A DNA stretch of 64,000 nucleotides from positions 1 through 64,000 of the forward strand of contig SJRY01000164.1 in NCBI GenBank assembly GCA_011319805.1. The letters run 5' to 3'. The translations under genes and the position numbers were made by a program. Source of the DNA: Macrocybe gigantea. Its lineage: Eukaryota; Basidiomycota; Agaricomycetes; Agaricales; Callistosporiaceae. Positions 1 through 10,396 of this stretch are shown here, piece after piece. A model generated the notes under the pieces. That model saw only the letters and a list, made by a program, of their open reading frames with translations, ran no database searches and was not told the origin of the DNA. Positions within the stretch are counted from its first letter, which is position 1. Each line of letters begins with the position of its first letter.

Positions 1-2141
1 GACACCGTCAAGATCTTGCGGCTGTATCCACCGCCGTTTACTGTGGCTCGGATCGTTCGGCCCACAAGACGGGGATCCAGGAGCGGATGGTCGTTTGAAG
101 CAGAGACGCGAGGACGTGCGGGTTCGTCGCGAGGAGATGCCAGAGCGAACGGTGTCCAGGAGGATGGGTTCCAAGCCGGCGTCGCCAAGCCAAAGTCGGG
201 CATGGGCGTTTGCCCTCCGATATTTGGAGTGCCTGCGGAGACGGCGGGAACAAGGCGTGAACTCGACGGCTCGGGTTCTGAAATGTGATTGCGGGGGAAG
301 AATCGAGGGTTTTTGTGAGGAGCGCAGGCAAATAACTTCATATGGTGTCTATTGAAAGCAAATCAAAGGAGATGTGCCACACAGTGCATCAAATACTTAC
401 AAGGCATCCACAACGTCATCATAATCAAAAGTCAAGGATTGGTAGGGCGCGCTGCACTGTACTGTAAGAATTGAACGACGAGTTTGATGCCGCTTTGCGA
501 AGCCTCATCGCAAAGAACGTCCTTGATCACCGCATGGTAGCCCTTCATCGCGTGCTTCTTCGCGATGACGACGATCCGGCCCTTCCACGGAATATAATCT
601 CGGGCGATCTCTGCAGTCTCTGGCTCCGTCGGCGTCGCCAAAGAATGCTCCGATGGTACAATCTTGAGCCAGTTGACGTGGACTTGAAATGTCTGGGCAT
701 GGTGTTAGACAAGGCGATATGCTGTGAAATCTGTACACTGACCTCGAAATGCTGCTCCAGAAACGCCTTTGCGAGATCATTGGGCTGCTCGACGAGGTCG
801 GCGCTGGTCTCAACCACACCCGTTACCCAAGCCTTTTGTCCTTGTCTCGGCCCGCCGGTCACTTGGACGAAATCTCCGGGTACGATGACCTTTCGCAGCT
901 CGCGCCACGGAACACTGATTAAGCCTTCGTCTTCGGACAAATTGACCTCGACGCCGTTTTGGGAAAGGGAGCGGATGATGCCCTGCTTCTCGGATGAGGT
1001 TACGTAGACCTTCTCCTGCTCTTCGAACTTCCATTCCACGGGGCATATGAATCCAGCAGCTTGGATAGCTGGATGCTTGCTCATTTGAAATGTCGTGAAA
1101 GTCTCCGTTGACAAGAAGACACCGCTTCGAGAGACCGAGTGAAGGTCGAACGGCTTCTTCAGCAGGCCGTGCTTAAACATCATTCGCCCAAACTTGAATG
1201 TATGCTCGTCTATGCGCGTCGGTTGAACGCGAAAGTCCCTCGGGATCGTCAGCGGGTCGAAAAGTCGAGCAAGAGGGGGGACTGTCGACCTCTTCCGCTT
1301 TTTCGACGAAGGGACGGCGTGAAAGTCAAGGCGGGGGATCAACAATACGCTGACCCCAACCCAGTGTTCAAACTTGCAGATCAACCCCACGTCGCCCTTG
1401 TACGGCCCTTTTAGAATTCGCACCCAAGACCCCACCGAAGGTATATCGCTAGGCTCCGCAACCGTTAGCGTCTGCTGCCAGTCCTTCACATCGATCCGGG
1501 TCCGTGGAATGTCTTGGTCACCGCGGCGAATCCCCGGAGTGATTTTAAGCAGATTGACCAGCGCCTGGTTCATCGTTGCTTCCAAGTAGATCCAACCGCG
1601 GAGGTAGGCACGACAAAAGGCCGAACGCAACTCGTGCTCGGGCTGAGCGGCCTTCATCAGCAACATCAACGCCTCCTCCTCGATCCCGACCTATTAAAGT
1701 CCTTAGCAGTGACTGAAGATGGTTGAAAAGTTACTCACGCGGCAGGGAACTCGCCACAGGGGGTAGTCACCATCAAGGACCATACTTTCCAAGGGCAGAT
1801 CGATGACCGTCTCTCCATCATGGGGTTGAGACCTCGACGAGTCCTGACGTCGGCGCGCACGCTGGAGAATCTCGGATAGGAAGGTGTCAAGGTCGTCGCC
1901 ACTGCCGTCGTCGATGCCAATAGAATCCTGAGTCGTCGCAGAGCCAGTCTGCGGACCCTCTTCAGTTTGTTCGTTATCATCAATAAAGTCATCTGAGGAA
2001 TGGTTAGATAGGTAACCGGTGTCGCATTCAGGCATTGATCGTACCAAGTAAGTCATCCTGCTCCTCCTCGCTGCTCTGGTCGTCCACCTCCGCCTCGATA
2101 TCGATGAACCGTCGAGCCGCCTCTGAAACCTGTCGGGGCAT
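1..2141 (-). CDS. Spt5-like transcription elongation factor (3' end beyond window)
   Basis: Spt5/NusG-family protein; the family binds RNA polymerase II as a processivity factor. The ATG at 2141 opens a short acidic N-terminus, spliced (2044-1993) to a second acidic exon that ends in the NGN-type motif LWRVPCR. The next exon (1690-739) carries the rest of the NGN domain and at least two KOW motifs (VRILKGPYKGDVGLI; DFVQVTGGPRQGQKAWV). An exon at 682-401 has another KOW-like segment and ends in an FDYDDVVDA motif. The final segment (about 277 to 1) is Pro/Ser/Thr-rich like an Spt5 C-terminus, with a repeat of the type TPxWxPSSxTP, and then HPLLDPRLVG. It is shorter and less acidic than canonical Spt5, so it is probably a mushroom-specific paralogue rather than the essential gene. 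A one-base gap at the GGG of 445-447 breaks the frame. It lies divergent to the Plavaka transposase. Confidence 0.8.
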
Positions 2142-2376
2142 GGCGTTTAGGTTTCGGGTCGAGGAGGCTGAGAACGATGATCAGCACTTATTCGATGACG
2201 TTTGTGTAGACAGCCATGGTGAGCCTCTAGCATTTCATAATGACAAGTTTCTTTTTTTTTTTTTGGCCTTAACGTCGTTGTGTTCACCCATTCATTTTAT
2301 TGTTCTAGTCTACTATATATTCTACTGACTACACAAAAATCTAGGGACTTACCGAGAGGGGCCGACCAGCAGCAAG

Positions 2377-2581
2377 GTCGATGGTAGTGGTAACGGGGCA
2401 GGAGCGAAAGCGTGGGAATGCGGACTTGTGCGAATTGATCACCCCATGGGAAGTTGAAACCTCGGGTAACCGGCCGGTTACCGGCCGGTTACCCGAGGTT
2501 TCAACTTCCCATGGGGTGATCAATTCGCACAAGTCCGCATTCCCACGCTTTCGCTCCTGCCCCGTTACCACTACCATCGAC
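2377..2581. repeat. Perfect 102-bp inverted repeat with 1-nt centre
   Basis: Bases 2377-2478 are the exact reverse complement of 2480-2581, with only base 2479 between the arms. Both strands therefore encode the same roughly 67-residue open frame starting MVVVTGQERKR, an automatic result of the symmetry and not evidence of a gene. The flanks outside the arms are unrelated. It sits between the divergent Spt5-like and transposase genes. It may be a fold-back element, a hairpin RNA source or an assembly join. Confidence 0.95.
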
Positions 2582-2807
2582 GACGTTGGCCTCCGTAGTA
2601 GACGTACATAGTCCGTAAATACATCGTAGACTATAGATACAGTTGTAGAATAAAATCAATTTGAAAGAATATATCAAACGGATACGTGGAGGAGGGAAAC
2701 AAAAGAAAAAAACACAAGTCCGTACTGTAATGAATTATTAGTGTAGGATACGCTATTGACAGGGACTTATAGTGAGCAATACCGCGAGCGCCAATACGAT
2801 ATCCGAC

Positions 2808-3134
2808 ATGGAAACCCTGTTGGCGACTGTTCGGGAATTGGATGAGGAGACGTTGATACGCAGTGGGAACAGAGTTATCTTGGCCATGCAACGACGCCTC
2901 AACGAATTGATGTACGTCCCTCGCCACCGTGTTTCTCTCACTGAAGAGCGTGTTAGGGTCGTTAATGACATTTTAAACGACGAAATTCGCAATCGCCTGC
3001 CGTCCGCGACAAAGTCCTCGCCCGATCCTCCCATCGTAATTCCTGACGACGTACAAGTACCTGAATTTCCGATTCTCAAGATTGTCACTCGTGGGGGTCG
3101 TCGATTGGTGTGTCGGGTACCTCCAAGAGATTGA
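2808..3134 (+). CDS. Hypothetical small protein
   Basis: Uninterrupted frame with an ATG at 2808 encoding about 108 residues; the open frame extends a little upstream without an ATG. Composition looks coding: a helical, charged middle (ELDEETLIRSGNRVILAMQRRLNELM) and a C-terminus with VIPDDVQVPEFPILKIVTRGG. No domain is recognised. It lies between the palindrome and the Plavaka transposase on the same strand, so it could be an accessory gene of the element or an upstream exon. Function unknown. Confidence 0.35.
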   Translation: METLLATVRELDEETLIRSGNRVILAMQRRLNELMYVPRHRVSLTEERVRVVNDILNDEIRNRLPSATKSSPDPPIVIPDDVQVPEFPILKIVTRGGRRLVCRVPPRD

Positions 3135-3477
3135 TCCCACCCATTGCCTGGTCCCTCAAGTTTCCTGCCGAGTTCTGTGCTGCCAATTGCTTTCGCTGTT
3201 GTTGTGCTGTCGCCGAATCAATGTACTATTTGCTTGTAATCAAGGCCCAATAATTGACGATCCCTCCTCCGCGACGAGACTCTGATGCTATCTACGATGT
3301 AATTAGCCCGCCTACATAGCAATAATACCGATTTATCCGCATCCGGGCCTGGGGCCCGCCCCAGGCCTGAGGTCCCACGTGATTCTACGATGACAGCTTC
3401 GATGCCTTCTCGCTGTATGCGCTGCCTTCGTTGACCTATCCCCCATCGGAATGCGCTGGTGGATCCCTGTCCTGCTC

Positions 3478-6400
3478 ATGGTGGCTTTCGTCTGTCAGTC
3501 GTGCCGTTTAGAATGCAAGAGCAGTCAGGGTTTATCCCTTCATCGCAAAAAATGCAAGCTCGCAAGAAGTGAGGCGGCCGCCTTGGTTATTGAAAGAGCC
3601 AAGCGCGTCAAAGAGAAAAGGGAGGAAAGGAAGGAAAAACTGTTGAGGATACATCAACCGTCTCCACCAGTGGAACCATCGGTACGTGATCATTAAAGTA
3701 AACATCGTGCCAGCTAACTAGAGGACAGGTCGCAGAAGTGCCAGACTTGGTCGAAAACATGGAGGTCGACGAAGAACCCGAACCCCAGCCCGCACGCGTC
3801 GAAGAAGGATTCGTGCCTCCTCCTACCAGGTCCGGTAGGAAGCGAACCTTTCCTCGCCGGTATCATGATTTCATGCCTCACCGTGTACACCTGCCGCACA
3901 TGCCTCCTCCACCGAGACCGAAGGAGCCCGAACCCATCGAGGAGGAAGAAGACACTTCACCTCCATCACCATCCCCCCCTCCTCCGAATCCGATCGAATT
4001 TCAGACAGAGCCCAATGAATTTGGCGTCTATCGAGTCTATACCACGTATCCATCCGGTGATCCCGAAGCTGACCAACAGCTAAACGACCTCTACGATGTC
4101 CCCCGTCCCTCTATTAGCCAGCCCGATACTGTCCACTCAAAGTGGGTCGTGCCCTTCTTGATCACACGCGGTGGGCTGAAGACATCTTTGCTCCCTTTCG
4201 CAACGCGTCGGTCTTTCGGTTTATTCGTTGGTTCTGTACTGGATCGGGGCAAAAATCGATTGAAGAAGCGGATCGACTGGTTCGCGACGTCATCCTGGCG
4301 CCCGACTTTGAGGTGGCTGGTTTCGCCTCCAATTTCAGCACGAAACGCGAACTGGATCGCATGGACAAATTCATGGACGATCCTTCGCTTTATCAAGGAA
4401 GTCCATTCAAGAAATCGTCGGTCAAGGTTCGTTTGCCCGTCGAAGGTTCGAAAAATGCCAGCGAAGACGAAGCCCCAACTTTCGAAGTCCACGGAGTCTG
4501 GCATCAGAGCCTGACGGGTGTCATCAAATCCGCATTTGAATCACCAGCAGCCAAGACATTTCATTACACGCCCTTCAAGGAATTTTGGAAGTCATCGCCT
4601 GAAAACCCGCCCGAGCGAATACTCAGCGAAGTCTACAACTCGGACGCTTTCATCGCCGAGCACGAGAAGATACAGACGCAACCACGCGAACCTGGCTGTA
4701 CTTTAGAGACAGCCGTGGCCGCGATCATGCTCTGGTCCGATTCGACTCATCTCACCAACTTTGGTACCGCGTCGCTCTGGCCCATCTACGCGTTATTCGG
4801 CAATCAGTCAAAGTACAGTCGTTCAAAGCCTACGACTTTCTCCGTCGAACATGTCGCATATATCCCTCAGGTAAGATCTCCTGATTGAATGTGATCGGTC
4901 TTGTTAAATTTGTTCTATTGCAGCTACCAGATACTGTTCAAGACATATACATGAAGCTCGGGAAGCAAGCTGCGGCATCAGCTGCAACCCTTGCCCACCT
5001 TCGCCGCGAACTCATGCATGCCGTATGGGAGCTACTGCTCGACGAGGACTTCATGCATGCCTACGTGCACGGAATCGTCGTCAAGTGCGCCGACGGCATT
5101 ACAAGGCGGTTGTTCCCCAGATTCTTCACCTACTCGGCCGATTATAAAGAAAAGTAAGTATATTCAAAAGTCCTGTGCAAACAGTCATTGACACGACATC
5201 AGAGTTCTTTTGGCCACCATCCGGTCGATGGCGGCCTGCCCCTGCCCTCGCTGCTTCATCCCAAAGAAGAATATCCCGCTGATGGGGACCAAACTGGACG
5301 CACGTCGCCGCGAGAAGATCAGAGTCGACGACGAGCATCGCCGAGGTGCAATAGATACCGCGCGTCGATTTATATACCAATTGGGACGGTTGGTCAGTTC
5401 GACGTGGGTCGAAGACGTGCTCCGGCCCAAGTCTTGGGTTCCTACCAGAGTGAGCTCCTAAGCTATCGCCTGTGTGTCTGAGGAACTGAATTCGTTGTAG
5501 AACGCATTCTCTGCACGCCTCGCCGACCACGGAGTCAACTTTTATTCCATGTTTCAGCCCGACTTCCTCCACGAATTCGAACTGGGTGTTTGGCGTTCAA
5601 CGTTCACCCATCTGCTACGTATCCTGTATGCTGAAGGGGGGATTGCATACAGAAATTGAATCGACGGCAAGTCTCATTTCGGTTTAAAGTTAATGCCAGA
5701 CTGACGTTTGAACTTGAACAGGTATCGAGCCATACCAACATTTGGTCGCGATGTCATTCGACGTTTCAGCAACAACATTTCGGGTTTAAAAAAGCTGGCA
5801 GCCCGCGATTACGAGGATATGTTGCAGGTAAGTTGGACGGTCTATAATTGTTTCGGGGCAGAGCTGACTCTCAGCAGTGCGCAATGCCTGTATTGGAGGA
5901 TTTACTACCCGAACCGCACAATTCAATGGTCCTGGATCTGGTGTTCACACTGTCGACATGGCACGCCATTGCGAAATTGCGGCTTCATACCGAAAGAACG
6001 CTCGGCTTCCTTGAGGCGACAACAACGGCCGTGGGGCGTATCATCCGAAAATTCGAGAGGACCACCTGTGAATGCTACGAGACACGAGAACTTCCTAAAG
6101 AGGAGGCAGCGCGAGGACGTCGCACAGCCGCACGGGTGGAGGCAAGCGGTGGCACTCAATCTAACCGCGGTCGCAAAACGGGCAAGGTCAACCGCAAGCG
6201 ATTCAACCTGACGACGTACAAGTTTCACGCGTTGGGCGACTATGTCAAAGCCATCAAATTGTTTGGAACGACAGAAAATTATTCGACGCAAGTGGTACGT
6301 TCAGTGTTGTTTTGTGATACATCTACCTACGACTCATTCTTGATACAAGGGCGAACTGGAACATCGTCGAGTCAAACGGTATTTCGCCCGCACAAGCAAG

Positions 6401-7825
6401 AACAATGGTTTCGAAGGGCAAATCTCGAGACAACTGCAGCGCGCACGATTTCTGGAGGATATGTGGCAGCGACGATACAATCACCAGATGGCAAATGCCC
6501 GCGGAGAGGCGGCTGTCGACGATTATGCCACCGCCGCGTTGCCTTTCACGGTCTCCGAGGCCCTGCCGCCCACTCCTCCAGATCAACATTACCACATGTC
6601 AGAGTCGAAGAAGAACTACGTGTCCATATTTTCGTGGCTACAGGAGAATAAGGACGATCCCGCACTGGTGGTAAGTGTCGCTCGGCATATCATTCGCAAG
6701 ACTTGCTAATAATAGTCCACACCAGGACTTCCTGCCATGGTTGAAAGACCACTTGCTCGCTCGTTTGCAAGGCTCTTCATTTAGAGACATGGTCGAATTC
6801 TCAGAATCTGACCACGCGTCATTAATCATCCAACGTAACCGACTATACATGCACAAGGTAGTCCGATTCAATTATACAACCTACGACATGCGGCGAAATC
6901 AAGACTCTATCAATCCGCGGACACATCCCGACGTGATGGTCTTGTCCCACGAAGCCGCGGAGGAGGTCGGGAGAGACCCGCATCCATACGCCTATGCGCG
7001 GGTCATCAGCATATTCCATCTCTATGCTCAGCGCTTTGGAATAGACGATGTCCCTCACAAGATGGACGTCTTGTTCGTGCGCAACTTTGACCGCGATCGG
7101 CGACACCGCTCCGGGTGGAAGGCCCTGCGTCTTCCTCGCGTCGGCTTTCTGTACGGGTCTGACCCAGACGCATTTGGCTTTCTCGACCCCAACGACGTAG
7201 TACGCGCAGTGCACTTGATGCCTGCATTTGCACATGGACGAACTTCGGAACTTTTGGGACCATCTATCGCCCGTCAACCCAAAGAAGATCACGAAGATTG
7301 GAATTGGTATTATGTTGGAATGTAGGTCATGGTCTGCGTACCTTGGCATTCGGCTGATTTGCGTTTACAGTTTCGTCGACCGGGATATGGTGATGCGCTA
7401 TTTCGGTGGGGCTATCGGACATCAAGCAATATGGGCCGCCCTCGGTGATCTTGGCGAGAAATATCTGGAGGTAGTGTCCCGCGTTGCGCCCTTCGACAAA
7501 GGCAACATTATACAAGGTGTGTTTCTTTTTTCTGTGAAGCTAGATGTCTCTAAGATAATTCAAAGAACCGATACAAGAAGATGAAGGTGAAGATGTCGAA
7601 GAACAAGATGAGGAGAATGAAATCGATGAGGATGAAGGCGAAGAAGGTCAAGAAGACGAGAATGAAGAGGACGCAGATGCAGAAGACGAGGATAACACAG
7701 ACGATGAGGAGGATGAAGAGGACAAGGATGAGGACGAGGACGAGGACGGAGCACTTGGACCAGAGGACGGAGAAGACGAATACGATGATGCTGAAGGTGC
7801 AGAGGGCTTTGCACCATTTAATTGA
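3478..7825 (+). CDS. Plavaka-family DNA transposase
   Basis: Transposase of the Plavaka class (KDZ-related DDE transposases of mushrooms). An N-terminal C2HC finger (CQSCRLEC...HRKKC) is followed by a Pro-rich linker with a VYRVY block, then the long core: FAPFRNASVFRF, DRLVRDVILA, EVHGVWHQSLT, LWSDSTHLTNFG, ELMHAVWELLLDEDFMHAY, FTYSADYKEK, CPRC, QPDFLHEFELGVW, TFGRDVIRRFSNN, LLPEPHNS and DRDMVMRYFGG. It ends in a strongly acidic tail (7566-7825). Inferred introns: 3682-3728, 4871-4923, 5154-5202, 5450-5500, 5667-5721 (GC-AG), 5828-5877, 6295-6349, 6671-6725, 7322-7370, 7517-7565. Two one-base gaps, near 4140-4165 and in the G6 run at 5636-5641, break the frame; otherwise no stops are seen. 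The ATG at 3478 lies just before the finger; 3451 is an alternative. Terminal repeats were not identified. Confidence 0.9.
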
Positions 7826-8381
7826 AACACGTAGAGCACTTTGTTTTCATTCGGAGATTTCTTTCTGACGACAGTCATTCTTGATACAAAATAGGATCAG
7901 TCCACCCCACTTGCCACACCGTTCGCAGAGGTCAACGCGGCTTTTGCGGTCGTCTTCCCCCGCCTGAGTGTTGGCTAACAGCTTCCAGCTCTGCGATCGA
8001 AGGCGATCCTATCCTGCCGCCGATAAGCGAAACAAGTTTGTCGCTCGTCGTAGTAACTAACGCCCCCATCAATGCCCGCCCCCGCCAACGCTTTCCCTGC
8101 CGCCCCCCAGCGCCCGCCCCCTCCCTCACACTCGGCGGCAACGACGATTCGTTGCCGCCAGTGCCCTCCTTCCCTCCCTGGCATTCCACGGCGTTGGCGA
8201 GTCGCTCGTACCAGCGCCGTGCATTCCTTCTGTTCCGCTCCACAGCCGCGGCCACGACAACGATGGCTCGTTGCGGCCAGCCTCCCCCGTCCCCGCCTTT
8301 CCACTCCATGGCAACGACGTGTTGCCGCCGCCCCACGCGTCCTTCCTCCCAGTCGACGGCAACGGCGAGCGCTCGCCATTG
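7826..8381. other. Spacer with upstream continuation of the GATA-gene repeats
   Basis: The first 200 bases hold nothing recognisable. From about 8130 the sequence already resembles the repeats of the following GATA gene, first in one frame (a GGNDDSLPP-like unit near 8135-8165) and then in the gene's own frame from about 8163. The true start codon may therefore lie upstream, beyond a frame slip or an intron. Confidence 0.5.
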
Positions 8382-9695
8382 ATGCTGCTGCACGACAACG
8401 GCCATACGTTGTCTCCAGCCCCCTATGCGCACTCGCTGCCGCTCTATGATAACGCAGAGGCGCTGCCCTCGGCTCGCTACGCGTCTTCCTTCGTGCTCGA
8501 CGGCGACGGCAATGACTCGCCCTTGCCCCCAACGTCTTACAAGCCCTCCTCCCTCTTCCTAGCCGACTGCCCGCCTTCGCTTCCGCTGTACGGCAACGAC
8601 GAGGCGTTGCCAACGGCCTTGTACGCGCCCTCTCTCCCACTGCACCGCAATGACAAGATGGTGCCACTGGCTTCGCATCCGCCGTTGATCCCGCCTTACG
8701 TCGACCCCAGGGCAGCCCTGTACGCATCCTTCCTCCAACTCTATGGCAACAGCGAGCGGCTTTCCTTAGCGCAATTCTCGTCGTCGATGCCGCTCCACGA
8801 CGACGCCTCGTCGCTACCCTCCTTCATGCTCGACGGCAACAGCAACACCTCGCCATTACCCCCAATACCCAGCGCGTCCTCCTCGCTCCTCCCAGCCGAC
8901 CACGCGCACTCGCTTGCGCTGTACAGCAACGACGAGGCGTTGCCAACGGCCTTGTACACGCCCTGCTCGCCTTCCCTCCCATTCTACGACAATGGCGAGC
9001 GTTTTTCCATGGTCCAGCTTTTCCCCCCGTTGCCAGTCCGAGCTGACTGCGCTCATTCTCTTCCATTCTCCGGCAACCGCTCGCCGTTGCATCCGGGCCC
9101 CCGTGCGTCGTCCTCGCTCCTCGCGGTCTCCGACCTTCCCTCCATCCCGCTCGACGGCAACGACGAGGCATTGATACGGGCCTCCGTTTCCTCCCGGACT
9201 TTGTTCTACGGCAACGATTTGTTGTCGCTCTCGGCCTCGTACGCGCCCTCCGTCCCATTGCACGGCAATGACGTGTTGCCACCAGCGACCTCCTCGCTCC
9301 TCGCGGCCTCCGACCATCCCTCCTTCCCACTGTACGGCAATGCCTCGGCGTTGACCTCGGTGCCCTACGCACCTGTTTTCCTGTCCCACAGCAATAGCGA
9401 GGCGCTGGCCCCAAGTCCCAGCGTAGGCTCCTTCTCGCCCACGTCTTCCGCTCGCCAACAGCTCGACGGATCGAGCCGTCCGATCCAGTTCACGGACGAC
9501 GCCGCGGCGAAGCAGACGCAATACGTCCGCCGCTGCTGCGTCAATTGCCGCACGACCGAGGCGCCAGCATGGCGCCGCTCCACGCTCAACCTCGGCAAAA
9601 TCGTCTGCAACAAGTGCGGACTCTACGAGCGGACCTATCGCTGTCCTCGCCCGCTTTGCCTCGATAGGTTCCGCACCACCAAAAACACCTTGTAG
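8382..9695 (+). CDS. GATA-type zinc-finger protein with degenerate repeat array
   Basis: Putative GATA-family DNA-binding transcription factor. The last ~65 residues hold one finger of the CX2CX19CX2C form (CVNC...WRRSTL...CNKCGLYERT), the spacing common in mushroom GATA proteins. The preceding ~370 residues are a Ser/Pro/Leu-rich array of diverged units built around LPLYGNDEALP and YAPS, likely disordered and possibly an activation region. The first in-frame ATG is at 8382, but the repeat pattern extends upstream, so the N-terminus is uncertain. The stop is TAG at 9693-9695. Array GC content is clearly higher than in the AT-rich DNA downstream. The large open frames on the other strand here are by-products of the repeats. 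The regulated genes cannot be inferred. Confidence 0.8.
   Translation: MLLHDNGHTLSPAPYAHSLPLYDNAEALPSARYASSFVLDGDGNDSPLPPTSYKPSSLFLADCPPSLPLYGNDEALPTALYAPSLPLHRNDKMVPLASHPPLIPPYVDPRAALYASFLQLYGNSERLSLAQFSSSMPLHDDASSLPSFMLDGNSNTSPLPPIPSASSSLLPADHAHSLALYSNDEALPTALYTPCSPSLPFYDNGERFSMVQLFPPLPVRADCAHSLPFSGNRSPLHPGPRASSSLLAVSDLPSIPLDGNDEALIRASVSSRTLFYGNDLLSLSASYAPSVPLHGNDVLPPATSSLLAASDHPSFPLYGNASALTSVPYAPVFLSHSNSEALAPSPSVGSFSPTSSARQQLDGSSRPIQFTDDAAAKQTQYVRRCCVNCRTTEAPAWRRSTLNLGKIVCNKCGLYERTYRCPRPLCLDRFRTTKNTL
8400..9420 (+). repeat. Coding minisatellite-like array
   Basis: Diverged tandem units of about 20-28 codons with the core (P/S)LPLYGNDEALP...YAPS. A longer unit of roughly 110 residues also recurs: compare the segment ending YGNDEALPTALYAP near 8580-8630 with that ending YSNDEALPTALYTP near 8920-8960. 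The reading frame is kept throughout, so the array is under coding constraint. Confidence 0.75.
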
Positions 9696-9733
9696 ACAGC
9701 CTTTTTTTTTTTCTTGTGCCTGTATACTTGAGC

Positions 9734-9739
9734 AATAAA
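9734..9739 (+). terminator. Possible polyadenylation signal of the GATA gene
   Basis: AATAAA lies 38 bases after the GATA stop codon and just after a T-rich run (9703-9712). Position and sequence fit a polyadenylation signal, although fungal signals are loose. Confidence 0.4.
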
Positions 9740-9789
9740 ATCAACTTTCTTGCTAAATGAATATCTGAGTGATTCAGAACATATTATTT

Positions 9790-10140
9790 GTCATTCATTG
9801 AAGAAAGCTAATGAACAAAGACATTATGGATACCAGACAACATGGATTACAATGCATGCTTGATATTATTATAAACACAATCATGTATTACATTGCATAC
9901 TGGCAGACAAAATTGTATGCTGAAAATAAAATTGTAGCAAAATTGTATTACAATGTAAGGTGGTCATTAAAATTGCATAACATTGTAATCTCAGATTATA
10001 ATTGTAGCCCACCAAATAAAATTGTATTACATTGTAAGATGACTACTATAATGCTATACAACTTGTATTCTCATACATGACTATACAAATTTGTCCGAAT
10101 TATACATTGTTTACAATGTCAAACAATGTTATGGACTTTT
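9790..10140. repeat. AT-rich tract with recurring TTGTATTACA(A/T)TGTAA motif
   Basis: A tract of about 350 bases far richer in A+T than its neighbours. The motif AAAATTGTATTACAATGTAA near 9940-9960 returns with one change near 10019-10040, and shorter forms (TTACATTGCATA, AACATTGTAAT, ACATTGTTTACAATGT) occur around them. Several are self-complementary. There is no coding potential. It could be a decayed MITE or a structured regulatory tract. Confidence 0.6.
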
Positions 10141-10396
10141 TGCTGATGGGCCTCTTCGTGACCAACCCCCTAAAGGGTCCGGCATGTTCTTTGTCAAGTT
10201 CACGGCAATTTTCTCTACCAACTAAGTTCAGCGATCCCTACGGATATGGCATTTTTTTTTACCTATACCTATCGACGATTCCGTACATCCAATATCTGGG
10301 CGCCGCACGGACAAGAGTTGACTTGAATTCTTAAATACTCATGGTCAGCGACCATAGATTTCTCGTTCCCGCCGAGTTCAAGTTCTGTGAGCCTGC

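Noticed and set aside
2341..2611. Two overlapping frames on opposite strands encoding the same peptide
   Set aside because: They are the automatic product of the palindrome; identical translation on both strands is not evidence for a gene.
7560..7825. GAAGATGAGGAC-rich tract as a simple-sequence repeat
   Set aside because: It is in frame as the acidic tail of the Plavaka transposase and ends in its stop codon.
7975..9521. Long minus-strand frames rich in Arg and Ala (up to 250 codons)
   Set aside because: They lie opposite the GATA-gene repeats and are shadows of its biased codons; no domain or start context.
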